Origin: Actinomycetota bacterium
GTDB taxonomy: Bacteria > Actinomycetota > Actinomycetes > Actinomycetales > Microbacteriaceae
NCBI GenBank assembly: GCA_947450345.1
Contig: CANFVD010000006.1
Location: forward strand, 1-51,539
Direction: 5' to 3'
DNA: 51,539 bases
Shown: in pieces, positions 17,835-26,937 of the stretch
Position numbering within the stretch: the first letter of the stretch is position 1
Layout of the letters: the number at the start of each line of letters is the position of its first letter
Translations under genes and position numbers: made by a program
The notes under the pieces: model-generated
The model's database searches: none
What the model saw: only the letters and a program-made list of their open reading frames with translations
What the model was told of the DNA's origin: nothing

Positions 17835-19529
17835 TTACCCGGTAATCGCACCTACCGAGGCGGAGTGCACCAATTTGGAGTACTTCGCCAATACGCCACG
17901 TGTGTAGCGCGGAGGGAGCGGTTGCCAGCTTTGTCGGCGGCTTGCGAGCTCTTCTTCGTCAACCAGTAAGTCGAGAGTCCGAGTCGCGATATCGACCCGT
18001 ATGAGATCACCATCGCGCAGAAGTCCGATGGGTCCGCCATCGACAGCTTCTGGAGCTATATGGCCGATACACAGTCCGGTTGTGCCGCCTGAGAATCGAC
18101 CGTCCGTTAATAGTAGAACATCTTTGCCCAGGCCCGCACCCTTGATGGCGCCCGTGATGGCCAGCATCTCGCGCATTCCCGGACCACCCTTGGGGCCTTC
18201 GTAGCGAATCACCACCACGTCTCCGGCCACGATCTTGCCTTCCGTGAGGGCGTCCATGGCCGCGCGTTCGCGTTCGAACACCCGTGCCGGACCTTCAAAC
18301 ACGTCGAGGTCGAAGCCCGCGGTCTTCACCACGGCACCTTCGGGAGCCATCGATCCGCGCAACACGGCGATACCGCCGTTGTGGTGCAGCGGGTTGTCGA
18401 GCGTGCGAATCACTTCGCCGTCGACCGGCATGATCTTCATGTCGGCGAGGTTCTCGGCCAGCGTCTTGCCGGTCACTGTGAGCGCGTCGCCGTGAAGCAG
18501 GCCGGCATCCAGCAGGGCCTTCATGACCACGGGCACGCCACCGACACGGTCAACATCGTTCATGACGTACTTGCCGAACGGCTTGAGGTCGGCGATGTGC
18601 GGCACCTTGTCGTTGATGCGGTTGAAGTCATCGAGCGTCAGCTCCACCTCGGCCTCGTGCGCAATGGCGAGCAGGTGGAGAACGGCGTTGGTGGAACCGC
18701 CGAAGGCCATGAGCACGGCAATCGCGTTTTCGAACGCCTTCTTGGTGAGAATGTCGCGCGCGGTAATGCCGAGACGAATCAGGTTGACCACGGCTTCACC
18801 CGAACGGTGGGCAAAGTAGTCGCGGCGGCGGTCGGCGCTGGGCGGCGCGGCCGAACCGGGCAGACTCATGCCGAGTGCTTCGGCAATCGACGCCATGGTG
18901 TTGGCGGTGTACATGCCACCGCAGGCGCCCTCGCCGGGGCAGATGGCGCGCTCAATGCGGTCGAGGTCTTCTTCGCTCATGGTGCCGGCCTTGCAGGCAC
19001 CCACGGCCTCGAAGGCATCGATGATGGTCACGCTCTTCTCGGTGCCGTCGGACAGACGCACCCAGCCGGGAGCAATCGAACCGGCATACAGAAAAACGGA
19101 TGCCAGGTCGAGACGCGCGGCCGCCATGAGCATGCCGGGCAGCGACTTGTCGCAGCCGGCCAGTAGCACGGAGCCGTCGAGTCGCTCGGCCTGCATCACG
19201 ACCTCAACCGAGTCGGCAATCACCTCGCGTGAAACGAGCGAGAAGTGCATGCCCTCGTGGCCCATCGAGATGCCGTCGGACACTGAGACGGTGCCGAATT
19301 GCAGCGGGTAGCCGCCACCGGCGTGCACGCCCTCCTTGCTGGCCTGCGCCAAACGGTCCAGGCTCAAGTTGCACGGCGTGATCTCGTTCCATGAGCTCGC
19401 AATACCGATCTGGGGCTTGACCCAGTCTTCGTCGCCCATTCCCACGGCACGGAGCATGCCGCGCGAAGCGGCCTTCTCAATGCCGTCGGTGACGTCGCGG
19501 CTGCGGGGTTTCATGTCAATTTGTGCCAT
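17835..19529 (-). CDS. ilvD: Dihydroxy-acid dehydratase
   Basis: An iron-sulfur enzyme of 564 residues that dehydrates dihydroxy-isovalerate and -methylvalerate. The cluster cysteines are in [10 protein letters not shown] and [14 protein letters not shown]. The C-terminal part includes [19 protein letters not shown], the IlvD signature. It is the first gene of the minus-strand branched-chain block. TAGACT lies exactly six bases before the ATG, so the operon mRNA may be leaderless; that leaves no room for a leader-peptide attenuator in front of ilvD. Confidence 0.96.
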   Translation of the reverse strand: MAQIDMKPRSRDVTDGIEKAASRGMLRAVGMGDEDWVKPQIGIASSWNEITPCNLSLDRLAQASKEGVHAGGGYPLQFGTVSVSDGISMGHEGMHFSLVSREVIADSVEVVMQAERLDGSVLLAGCDKSLPGMLMAAARLDLASVFLYAGSIAPGWVRLSDGTEKSVTIIDAFEAVGACKAGTMSEEDLDRIERAICPGEGACGGMYTANTMASIAEALGMSLPGSAAPPSADRRRDYFAHRSGEAVVNLIRLGITARDILTKKAFENAIAVLMAFGGSTNAVLHLLAIAHEAEVELTLDDFNRINDKVPHIADLKPFGKYVMNDVDRVGGVPVVMKALLDAGLLHGDALTVTGKTLAENLADMKIMPVDGEVIRTLDNPLHHNGGIAVLRGSMAPEGAVVKTAGFDLDVFEGPARVFERERAAMDALTEGKIVAGDVVVIRYEGPKGGPGMREMLAITGAIKGAGLGKDVLLLTDGRFSGGTTGLCIGHIAPEAVDGGPIGLLRDGDLIRVDIATRTLDLLVDEEELASRRQSWQPLPPRYTRGVLAKYSKLVHSASVGAITG

Positions 19530-19535
19530 GCGTTG

Positions 19536-19541
19536 AGTCTA
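19536..19541 (-). promoter_or_regulatory. -10 box of the ilvD operon (leaderless geometry)
   Basis: TAGACT, six bases upstream of the ilvD ATG at 19529. No Shine-Dalgarno site is present between them. Confidence 0.6.
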
Positions 19542-19669
19542 TAACCGCGCGTAAATTGCGCGAATCTTGGCTGCTGCGTGAACGCGAGGTAACTTTTTCC
19601 CCAACTCTTTTCCAGCGTGGAGCAAACGTCCAGCCTGAGCGCCCGAGGCGCCGATAGCGTGGACACATA

Positions 19670-20509
19670 ATGATGAAAATCGGCATGAGCACCTCGTGTG
19701 TCTACCCCCTGTCCGCCGAAGAAGGCTTTCGCTTCGCTTCCCTTGCCGGGTACGACGGCGTTGAGGTGATGGTCACTCGTGACCCCAAAACGCAAACGGC
19801 CGACGGCCTGCGCCGCATGATGGACGAGTACCAGATGCCCGTCCTCTCTATTCACGCTCCCGTGCTGTTGCTCACCCACTTCGTGTGGGGACGCGACCCG
19901 CAGATCAAACTTGAGAAGGCTGCCGAGCTAGCCGCCGAGGTGGGAGCGTCCACCGTTGTGGTGCACCCGCCGTTCCGTTGGCAGTCAACCTATGCCGAGC
20001 GCTTCCTCGACATCGTGCGCGAGACCGGCAACAACACGGGCGTCAACATTGCCGTGGAGAACATGTTCCCGTGGAAGGTGCGCAACTCGTCGATGCAGGC
20101 CTACGCCCCCGGCGCCGATCCTCGTGATTTCGACTGCGACGCTGTCACCCTGGACTTCTCGCACGCAGCACTCTCGGGTCACGACGCCCTCGAGCTCACG
20201 CACGCCTACGGCGAGCGCTTGCGCCACGTGCACCTCTGTGATGGTGCCGCGGCTGCCGACGACAACCGGATCTTCGACGAGCACTTGCTGCCCGGTGAGG
20301 GTCGCCAGCCCGTTGCCGAGGTTCTGCGCCACCTGGCCGACACCAATTGGGACGGTCATATCGTGGCCGAGGTCAACACTCGCAAGGCCAAGTCGGAGGA
20401 TGAACGTCTCGACCTGCTGGTTCGCACCCTCGAGTTTGCGCGCGAGCACACAAGTCCGTCAGGGTCCACAGCGCCAGCAGTTGTCGCGGAGCTCGAACCC
20501 GTCGCTTAG
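19670..20509 (+). CDS. Sugar phosphate isomerase/epimerase family (xylose isomerase-like TIM barrel)
   Basis: A 279-residue TIM-barrel protein of the AP-endonuclease-2/xylose isomerase-like family. It opens with MMKIGMSTSCVYPLSAEEGFRF. It has the typical metal-ligand pattern: VVHPPFRW, the glutamate in IAVENMFPW, the aspartate/histidine of TLDFSHAAL, HVHLCDG, and the final glutamate in VAEVN. The substrate is not predictable. It is divergent from ilvD with 140 bases between. TAGCGT nine bases before the ATG is a possible -10 box. Confidence 0.82.
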   Translation: MMKIGMSTSCVYPLSAEEGFRFASLAGYDGVEVMVTRDPKTQTADGLRRMMDEYQMPVLSIHAPVLLLTHFVWGRDPQIKLEKAAELAAEVGASTVVVHPPFRWQSTYAERFLDIVRETGNNTGVNIAVENMFPWKVRNSSMQAYAPGADPRDFDCDAVTLDFSHAALSGHDALELTHAYGERLRHVHLCDGAAAADDNRIFDEHLLPGEGRQPVAEVLRHLADTNWDGHIVAEVNTRKAKSEDERLDLLVRTLEFAREHTSPSGSTAPAVVAELEPVA

Positions 20510-20558
20510 CGCCAGCCGGCATCACCGGGTAACCTGTGACCAAGGACGGAGGGTGACC

Positions 20559-20774
20559 ATGCGTAGGTTCTTGTTTAACGGTGGAGTGCTGGGTGCACTC
20601 TTTGGCGGCATCTCGGCCGCACGTCAAACAGCCAAAGGTCCACGTGACTGGCGACTTGCCCTCGTCTGGCTGGGCTGGGGTATTAGCGTCACTCTGGCCG
20701 TCTTGGCCGTGCGCGATGAGGCGCGTGAAGCACGCGAGCTGGCCGAACTTGAGGACGAAGGCTACTGGGACTAG
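20559..20774 (+). CDS. Small membrane protein of 71 residues, function unknown
   Basis: MRRFLFNGGVLGALFGGISA begins a small protein with one short N-terminal hydrophobic stretch, one clear transmembrane helix (ALVWLGWGISVTLAVLAV) and an acidic C-terminal tail (EARELAELEDEGYWD). GGAGGG lies six bases before the ATG, which decides the start; the 272-residue ORF-track entry in the same frame overlaps the preceding gene and is spurious upstream of this point. It sits 49 bases after the TIM-barrel gene and just before cysD. I do not recognise it. Confidence 0.72.
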   Translation: MRRFLFNGGVLGALFGGISAARQTAKGPRDWRLALVWLGWGISVTLAVLAVRDEAREARELAELEDEGYWD

Positions 20775-20823
20775 CCCTGTGTTAGCCGGGACAGCCCGGT
20801 AAGCCAGTAGGACCACGGACACC

Positions 20824-21744
20824 ATGCCCCCCATGTCAGCTCTTCTCAACGACGACGTCCTCAACGAACTCGAAGCCGAGGCAATCTGGGCACTTCGCGA
20901 ATGTGCGGGAGCTTTTTCTCGGCCCGTCCTGCTGTATTCGATTGGCAAAGACTCGACGGCCCTCCTCCACCTCGCACGCAAGGCGTTTGCCCCCGGCCCT
21001 TTGCCGTTCACCGTCCTGCACGTCGACACCACGTGGAAGTTCGGCGACATGATTGCCTTTCGCGATCGCCTCAGCCGCGAGTGGGACGTACCGATTCGCG
21101 TGCACACCAATCCGGCGGGTGCGAGCGACAACATCACACCGTTTACCCGCACCTCCGATGACTACACGCGGGTGATGAAGACGGAGGCACTGCGCACCGC
21201 CCTCACCGACGGGGGCTTCGACGTGGCCATTGGTGGAGCCCGACGCGACGAGGAGCGCTCGCGCGCCAAGGAACGCATGTTCTCGCTGCGCGAAGCCGGC
21301 CACCAGTGGAACCCCAAGGCGCAACGCCCCGAATTTTGGACCAGCCCCAATCTGGCTCTCCAACCGGGACAGACCATGCGCGCCTTCCCCCTCTCGAACT
21401 GGACTGAGCTCGACGTGTGGCGCTACATCCGCCGCGAAGGCCTTGAGGTAGTTCCGCTGTACTTTGCCGCACCACGACCCACCGTGATGCGTGGCGACAA
21501 GATCATTGTGGTCGACGACGACCGATTTGAGCTGGCGCCTGACGACGTGGTGTCCACCCGCACCGTGCGGTTTCGCACCCTCGGGTGCTACCCACTCTCA
21601 GCCGCCGAAGAATCCAGCGCCACCTCGGTCGACGACATCATCGCCGAGCTCGAGGCGTCACGCACGTCCGAGCGCGCTGGCCGGCTTATCGACGGTCGCG
21701 GCAGCTCGTCGATGGAGGCAAAGAAGAAGGAAGGGTACTTCTAA
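20824..21744 (+). CDS. cysD: Sulfate adenylyltransferase subunit 2
   Basis: The ATP-pyrophosphatase-fold subunit that adenylates sulfate to APS together with the CysN GTPase. It has 306 residues, the family length. The PP-loop is SIGKDST (residues 39-45). The segments HVDTTWKFGDMIAFRD, GGARRDEERSRAKER and FPLSNWTELDVWRYI are diagnostic. The end SSSMEAKKKEGYF matches the conserved C-terminus. ATG at 20824 or 20833 could be used; neither has a clear Shine-Dalgarno site. The stop shares a base with the cysNC start (TAATG). Confidence 0.96.
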   Translation: MPPMSALLNDDVLNELEAEAIWALRECAGAFSRPVLLYSIGKDSTALLHLARKAFAPGPLPFTVLHVDTTWKFGDMIAFRDRLSREWDVPIRVHTNPAGASDNITPFTRTSDDYTRVMKTEALRTALTDGGFDVAIGGARRDEERSRAKERMFSLREAGHQWNPKAQRPEFWTSPNLALQPGQTMRAFPLSNWTELDVWRYIRREGLEVVPLYFAAPRPTVMRGDKIIVVDDDRFELAPDDVVSTRTVRFRTLGCYPLSAAEESSATSVDDIIAELEASRTSERAGRLIDGRGSSSMEAKKKEGYF

Positions 21745-23624
21745 TGACGTCCTCACCTTCTCAGTCGCACCCTCTCGTGCGCGTGGTGTTCTGCGGCGCG
21801 GTGGACGACGGCAAGAGCACCCTGCTGGGCCACCTTCTTTACGGCACCGACACCGCGACCCTGGACGAGATTTCATTTGTGTCGTCGTCTGACGCAATCG
21901 ACGGGAAGCTCGACTACAGCCTGTTCGTCGATGGGCTCGAATCGGAGCGCGAGCAGGGCATCACCATCGACGTGGCCCACCGCACCCTGACGCTCGAGTC
22001 CGGCCAGCGACTTCAACTGCTCGACTCCCCCGGTCACGCCCAATACACGCGCAACATGGCCGTGGCGGCGGCCTCGGCCGACATCGCCGTTCTGGTGATT
22101 GACGCCACCCGCGGTATTCGGGACCAATCGTTGCGTCACGCCCTGATCGCCCAACTTATGGGAGTGCGACACATCGTGGTGGCGCTCAACAAGCTTGACG
22201 CCGTGGACGATGTTGCTCGCGCCGTGACGTCGGTCACGGCCGAATTTACCGAACGCCTCACCGCCATGACGCATCGCAACGTTGCCGAGGATGCGAGCGC
22301 GACCGTGACGGTAGTCGCCCTCAGCGGACGCACCGGCGCCAACGTGATCGACGTTGAGCCTTCGTTCCCTGCGGGCGAGTGGCCCACCCTCTACGCAGCG
22401 CTCGAGGGCCTATCAGCGGACGTGCGAGCGTCGCGCTCAGAAAGCGACGGCAACGCGCCCTTCCGCATGAGCGTGCAGTTCGTCAACCGCCTGGAGCGCA
22501 CGCGCCGCTACCTTGGTCGACTATCAGGTCGGGCGCCCGAGGTCGGTACACACGTGACAGTGTTCCCGTCGGGTGAGTCTGCCCACATTGTTGATGTTGG
22601 GTGGGCAAGCAATCGGAGTGTCGGCTCTCCCGTGTCGATTGAACTCGATCGGGAAATTGACATCAGTCGCGGCGACGTCATTGTGGAGGCGGCGGCGTAC
22701 GCGTCACTGCCGGTCTTCCAGGGATTCCTTGCCGACGTGGTGTGCCTTTCCCCCGACGGCATCACCCTTGGACAGACCTACAGCCTGATGTCCGGCCCAC
22801 TTGAGCTGCCCTGTCACATCGACGTCACGCGTTACACGGTCGATCCCGAAACAGGCGAACAAGTCGTGGGGCAACCACTGGGCGTCAACGACATCGCGCG
22901 TGTCGAGGTGAGCACGTCGCGACCCATTGCGCTCACGACCTTCAGCGAATCCCGCGAGACCGGCGGCTTCATCATTGTGAATCGGGCCACGGGAGAAACC
23001 GTGGGCGTGGGAATGAACCGCGCCGGCATCACGCGCAAGTCAGATGTGACGCGTCACGCGTTTACGCTGAACAGACAAACCCGCGAGCGAGCCACGGGAA
23101 TTCGCGGTTGCGTGCTGTGGGTGACCGGCCTGCCCGGATGCGGCAAGAGCACACTCGCCAACGCGCTCGAGGTGGAACTCTTTCACCAGGGCGTGCACAC
23201 GGTGATTCTCGACGGTGACACCATTCGTCAAACGCTCAGCGAAGACTTGGGGTTCTCTCCCGAGGATCGGTCAGAGAATGTGCGTCGCGTCTCGCGCGTG
23301 GCTCAGCTCTTGCTCGACACCGGCTGCGTGGTGATTGTCACACTCGTCTCGCCCTATCGCGACGACCGCGCCCTGGCCCGCGGCCTCTTCGCCGACGGAG
23401 ACTTCATCGAGGTATTTGTGGACACGCCCGTTGAGGTGTGTGCCGAACGCGACCCCAAGGGACTTTACGCACGCGCCACGCAGGACCCCACCATGAACCT
23501 CACGGGCGTGACATCGCCCTATGAGACTCCCGAATCCCCGGAGCTCCACATCGACGGCACCGCGCCCGTCCCCGAATCGTTGGCCCGGCTCATGGCCGTG
23601 GTCACCAACCGTCGCGCAAACTAA
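21744..23624 (+). CDS. cysNC: Bifunctional sulfate adenylyltransferase GTPase / APS kinase (CysN-CysC fusion)
   Basis: A 626-residue fusion. The N-terminal part is an EF-Tu-like GTPase: G1 in GAVDDGKSTL (about residues 18-27), the DSPGH motif and NKLD. It drives sulfate adenylation with CysD. From about residue 454 follows a complete APS kinase domain with P-loop GLPGCGKST, LDGDTIR, FSPEDRSENVRRV, SPYRDDR and DPKGLYARA, which makes PAPS. The start is ATG at 21744, overlapping the cysD stop. No PAPS or APS reductase gene is nearby, which fits PAPS supply for sulfation as well as assimilation. Confidence 0.95.
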   Translation: MTSSPSQSHPLVRVVFCGAVDDGKSTLLGHLLYGTDTATLDEISFVSSSDAIDGKLDYSLFVDGLESEREQGITIDVAHRTLTLESGQRLQLLDSPGHAQYTRNMAVAAASADIAVLVIDATRGIRDQSLRHALIAQLMGVRHIVVALNKLDAVDDVARAVTSVTAEFTERLTAMTHRNVAEDASATVTVVALSGRTGANVIDVEPSFPAGEWPTLYAALEGLSADVRASRSESDGNAPFRMSVQFVNRLERTRRYLGRLSGRAPEVGTHVTVFPSGESAHIVDVGWASNRSVGSPVSIELDREIDISRGDVIVEAAAYASLPVFQGFLADVVCLSPDGITLGQTYSLMSGPLELPCHIDVTRYTVDPETGEQVVGQPLGVNDIARVEVSTSRPIALTTFSESRETGGFIIVNRATGETVGVGMNRAGITRKSDVTRHAFTLNRQTRERATGIRGCVLWVTGLPGCGKSTLANALEVELFHQGVHTVILDGDTIRQTLSEDLGFSPEDRSENVRRVSRVAQLLLDTGCVVIVTLVSPYRDDRALARGLFADGDFIEVFVDTPVEVCAERDPKGLYARATQDPTMNLTGVTSPYETPESPELHIDGTAPVPESLARLMAVVTNRRAN

Positions 23625-24493
23625 GCGCGAGCGTCCCGCCGCTCTCGCACAAAGTTTCTGATGCCGAAGAACAGCCCAACCGCCACAATCGCCGCCAAGA
23701 CGGCGAACGCCACGACCACGGCCCACGCAGGCCAATCCACCGCGACCACGAACTGGCGCGTGCTCAATATGGCAATCGTGCAGGCAGTGAGAAGCCCGAG
23801 GATGCGCTGAGGAAGACGCTTGGCGATCAGCGGCCCAAACGGTGCCACGAGGAGCGCTCCCACCAGGAGGCCGCCCACGAGGAGCCACGGGATTTCCTCA
23901 ACGCCGAGACCCACGATGAAACCAATGCTTCCGGCAACAGCCACCAAAATGCGCGCCGTGGTTGACGTTCCTATCGAGCGCACGGGTTCGAGCACCCTGC
24001 TCGCCGTGAGAGTTGACGTGACCACCGTGCCCCAGCCTCCGCCGCCCGTGGCATCGAGCACGCCGCCAAAGGCGCCCAGAGGAATTAACCAGGCGGCGCG
24101 CGGTCGACGTCGCACGACGTTGACGTGTTGCCGCGCAAATCGGACGAGAATTACCATCGCCATGGCAAAGAGGACGGTAGCCATCACGGGTTTGGCAAAT
24201 GAGAAATCAATCGAGCTCAAGAAGAGCGCACCCGCGAAGGCACCGACGGCACCCGGAATCCCGACTTTGAGCAGGATCGGCCACTCGACGTTTCCCACTC
24301 GCGCGTGGAAAGTTCCGTTGAACACCGAGGTGCCGATTTCGGCGAGGTGCACGACGCTCGACGAAATCGCAGGGCTCAAACTCAGCGCCAGCAACCCACT
24401 GGTCGTGATGACGCCAAAACCCATGCCGAGCGAGCCATTGACGATCTGGGCCACCACACCCAAGAGGGCCACGAGAACAAGTCGCACGTTCAC
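23621..24493 (-). CDS. TauE/SafE (TSUP) family membrane transporter
   Basis: A 290-residue polytopic inner-membrane protein with about eight hydrophobic segments arranged as two similar halves. The N-terminal half contains NGSLGMGFGVITTSGLL, and the second half begins around GVLDATGGGGWGTVVTSTL; these glycine-rich signatures are typical of TSUP proteins that move sulfite, sulfonates or related anions. It is convergent with cysNC and overlaps its stop by three bases. The sulfur-gene context suggests export of sulfite or another sulfur oxyanion, but specificity is not proven. Confidence 0.87.
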   Translation of the reverse strand: MNVRLVLVALLGVVAQIVNGSLGMGFGVITTSGLLALSLSPAISSSVVHLAEIGTSVFNGTFHARVGNVEWPILLKVGIPGAVGAFAGALFLSSIDFSFAKPVMATVLFAMAMVILVRFARQHVNVVRRRPRAAWLIPLGAFGGVLDATGGGGWGTVVTSTLTASRVLEPVRSIGTSTTARILVAVAGSIGFIVGLGVEEIPWLLVGGLLVGALLVAPFGPLIAKRLPQRILGLLTACTIAILSTRQFVVAVDWPAWAVVVAFAVLAAIVAVGLFFGIRNFVRERRDARA

Positions 24494-24610
24494 AGGTTAA
24501 TCCTCACCCGCTAACATCGTTGTGTTGTTGGTCTGAGTTGTTACCTCGTGTTACTCACCGGCAGGCCCATTCGACATTGTCCACATAGTCCGAATCTCAG
24601 AGGAGCCCAC

Positions 24611-25306
24611 ATGTCTGCCACGTCCGCACAGAAGCCCCCAGGTTCGCTCATCAGTTGGCTTTCCAAGCACATCGAGATCATTCTGGTCACCCTCTTGGGC
24701 CTCGCCTCGGTGGCCACCGCGTATACCTCTTTTCAGGCCTCGCTCTACGACTCGCAGATGGCTGGCGCCTACGCCGTTGCCCAAAATTTCAAAACCGAGG
24801 CCGAATCTTTGTACCTTGAGGCCAATCAGCAGTTCGTCCACGATGCCCAAGTTCTCATGACTATCGAAGATCTCGAATATGACATTCATCACGGCGACGC
24901 GGCAACCGCCGCATTGGCTCAAGCCAAAATTGACGGGGTCTACCTACCCTCCGTCAGCGACACGTTTGCCGCCGCAATTTTTGCTGCCGACGCGGCAAAT
25001 GCTGCTAACCCGGACAAGTATGTGGATCCTCAGGAAGACAAGGCCTATGTGGCGGAGCTTTTTGACCCCTACGAGAAGAAGGTCGTCGAATCAGAAGAAA
25101 AAATGGCTATTGGTGATCAGTACAACTCCTACGGTGACGAGCTCACGCTCTATACCGTTCTGATGGCCTTGTCTCTCTTCATCTTGGGCGTCGCCGCCGT
25201 GCTAAAAAAGTTGCGCATGCAAATTATGCTCGTCGCTCTGTCCATGATTGTCTTTACGTTTGCCGCCGTGTTGACCGCCATGGTGCCGTTCGTTGCTCTC
25301 GGCTAG
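24611..25306 (+). CDS. Membrane protein, function unknown
   Basis: A 231-residue protein. It has one N-terminal transmembrane helix (IEIILVTLLGLASVATAY), a long charged, alanine-rich, probably helical soluble region (about residues 45-170), and two or three C-terminal helices (LTLYTVLMALSLFILGVAAVL, IMLVALSMIVFTFAAVLTAMV). It resembles DUF4337-type proteins in layout, a weak comparison from memory. ATG at 24611 has AGGAG just upstream; the ORF-track start is 21 codons earlier without a site. Neighbours do not suggest a role. Confidence 0.75.
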   Translation: MSATSAQKPPGSLISWLSKHIEIILVTLLGLASVATAYTSFQASLYDSQMAGAYAVAQNFKTEAESLYLEANQQFVHDAQVLMTIEDLEYDIHHGDAATAALAQAKIDGVYLPSVSDTFAAAIFAADAANAANPDKYVDPQEDKAYVAELFDPYEKKVVESEEKMAIGDQYNSYGDELTLYTVLMALSLFILGVAAVLKKLRMQIMLVALSMIVFTFAAVLTAMVPFVALG

Positions 25307-25350
25307 TCCCGCGGTGTCGGTGTGCCCGACGAACGCACAGCAAGTGAGCG

Positions 25351-25356
25351 TATGTT
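25351..25356 (+). promoter_or_regulatory. -10 box of the SOUL gene (leaderless geometry)
   Basis: TATGTT, six bases upstream of the ATG at 25363. Confidence 0.55.
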
Positions 25357-25362
25357 GAGAGC

Positions 25363-25890
25363 ATGACAGAACGCCAGCCTTATACAGTGGTCGAAAAACG
25401 CGATGGTTACGAGATCCGCGATTACCCTGAATCCCGACTCGCCCAGGTCGACACTCGCGCGAGCTTTTCGTCGGCGGGCAACATGGCCTTTGGGTCACTC
25501 ATCCGCTACATCAGTGGCGGTAACGCGTCGTCGCAGCGCATCGCCATGACCGCGCCCGTGTTACAGGAACCGTCCACTGCCAGCAGTTACCTCGTGAGCT
25601 TTGTGATGCCCGCCGACATGACCGACGAGACCATGCCCCGCCCCGTCGATGGACGTGTCACCATGGTCACGGTACCCGCTCGACGTGTGGCTGCTCGGGG
25701 ATATCGTGGCGGGTGGAGCGAACAACGCTTTCACGAACACGCGAGCGCAATCCGCGCAGCCCTCGAAAGAGACAAACGGGAGATCACCGGAGAACCCACC
25801 TACGCGCGCTTTGATCCGCCGTGGAAGCCCGGCTTTCTCAAGTACAGCGAAGTCCTCTTTGCACTGGCAGAACCCGCCACAGTCAGCTAG
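25363..25890 (+). CDS. SOUL family heme-binding protein
   Basis: A 175-residue cytoplasmic protein with the SOUL/HBP signatures: PYTVVEKRDGYEIRDYPES at the start, RIAMTAPVLQE in the middle, VSFVMPADM, and a C-terminal YARFDPPWKPGFLKYSEV. Family members bind heme or tetrapyrroles; the bacterial role is poorly known. No signal peptide is visible. The end overlaps the convergent corA gene by four bases. Expression probably comes from a leaderless promoter. Confidence 0.9.
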   Translation: MTERQPYTVVEKRDGYEIRDYPESRLAQVDTRASFSSAGNMAFGSLIRYISGGNASSQRIAMTAPVLQEPSTASSYLVSFVMPADMTDETMPRPVDGRVTMVTVPARRVAARGYRGGWSEQRFHEHASAIRAALERDKREITGEPTYARFDPPWKPGFLKYSEVLFALAEPATVS

Positions 25891-26861
25891 AGCCAGTTTC
25901 TCCACTTGAACAGCCCGTACAGGGCAATCGAGGCGAGGACTGTCACGATGACCGAGGCCCAGAATCCCCACGGTTCCATATAGCCGGGGTAAGGAATGTT
26001 CTGACCGAAGAAACCCGTGATTGCGGTGGGCACGGCGATGATGGCCGCCCAACTGGTGACCTTCTTCATAATGAGGTTCATGCGGTTGCCCTGCATGGTG
26101 AGATTGGTTTCGAGCAGAGTGGTGACGAGGTCGCGCAGTGACTCGGTCCAGTCGGCAACGCGTATAACGTGATCGTACACATCCATGAAGTAGGGAATCA
26201 TGCGGGCATCTATGAGCTTCATGTCGTGCCGAATAAGCGGGTTCACGACTTCGCGCATGGGAACGGTGAGCCGCCGTAGCAACACGAGTGACTTGCGCAA
26301 GTCGTATGACTGACGTTGGACTGCCACGTTGGCGGACGAGTCCTCAGTGAAGATGGCCTCCTCGAGGTTTTCCATCTCGATGTCGAGTTTTTCGACAGCC
26401 TCAAAGTAACCGTCCACGATGAGGTCGAGCAGGCCCCACAACAGATGAGAAACACCCGACGACGCTAACTCTGGCGATTCGGCCCATCGAGTCACTACGC
26501 GATCCATATCAAAGTTCATATCGTCGCGAACCGTGATGAGTCCATTTCGGGTCACAAAAATGGCAATCTCGTCGCTCACGAGTTCGCGTTTCTCGGAATC
26601 AAAGAAGACCGCATAGGCATTGATGAAGATGTGCTTGTCGTAGTGCTCAATTTTGGCCCGCTGACGGCCCGCAAAAGCATCGTCAAGGGCCAGTGAATTG
26701 AGACCAAGTTGCACGCCGAGCGAGTTAAGTTCTTCTCGGGTGGGCGCCACGAGATCGAGCCAAAACCACTTCGACGTGGCCGTGGCCAGTCGGGAGATAT
26801 CCGAAATAGCCACGTCGTCAGCAATCGATCCCGTGTTGTTGAATACTCGCGACGTCATCAC
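25887..26861 (-). CDS. corA: CorA family divalent cation transporter
   Basis: A 324-residue CorA-type channel. It has a long soluble N-terminal alpha/beta and helical funnel domain, then two C-terminal transmembrane helices (about VTSWAAIIAVPTAITGFFG and WGFWASVIVTVLASIALYGLF) and a basic tail KWRNWL. The pore-loop signature, GMN in canonical CorA, reads GQN here (FFGQNIPYPGY). GTG at 26861 is preferred because TAGCAT lies exactly six bases upstream; an ATG follows directly as second codon. Magnesium, cobalt or zinc could be carried. Confidence 0.88.
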   Translation of the reverse strand: MMTSRVFNNTGSIADDVAISDISRLATATSKWFWLDLVAPTREELNSLGVQLGLNSLALDDAFAGRQRAKIEHYDKHIFINAYAVFFDSEKRELVSDEIAIFVTRNGLITVRDDMNFDMDRVVTRWAESPELASSGVSHLLWGLLDLIVDGYFEAVEKLDIEMENLEEAIFTEDSSANVAVQRQSYDLRKSLVLLRRLTVPMREVVNPLIRHDMKLIDARMIPYFMDVYDHVIRVADWTESLRDLVTTLLETNLTMQGNRMNLIMKKVTSWAAIIAVPTAITGFFGQNIPYPGYMEPWGFWASVIVTVLASIALYGLFKWRNWL

Positions 26862-26867
26862 GATGTC

Positions 26868-26873
26868 ATGCTA
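26868..26873 (-). promoter_or_regulatory. -10 box of corA (leaderless geometry)
   Basis: TAGCAT, six bases upstream of the GTG at 26861. Confidence 0.55.
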
Positions 26874-26937
26874 GACGAGAATGGGAGAGGGGTCGTGCAA
26901 ACTCGAAGCGGGACCCGAGAGACCGAGGAGATTTCTG

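Noticed and set aside
19530-19669. Leader-peptide attenuator or riboswitch upstream of the ilv block
   Set aside because: TAGACT lies six bases before the ilvD ATG, leaving no leader, and I see no Leu/Val/Ile codon run or T-box element. The ilvD-ilvB gap of 50 bases is also too short.
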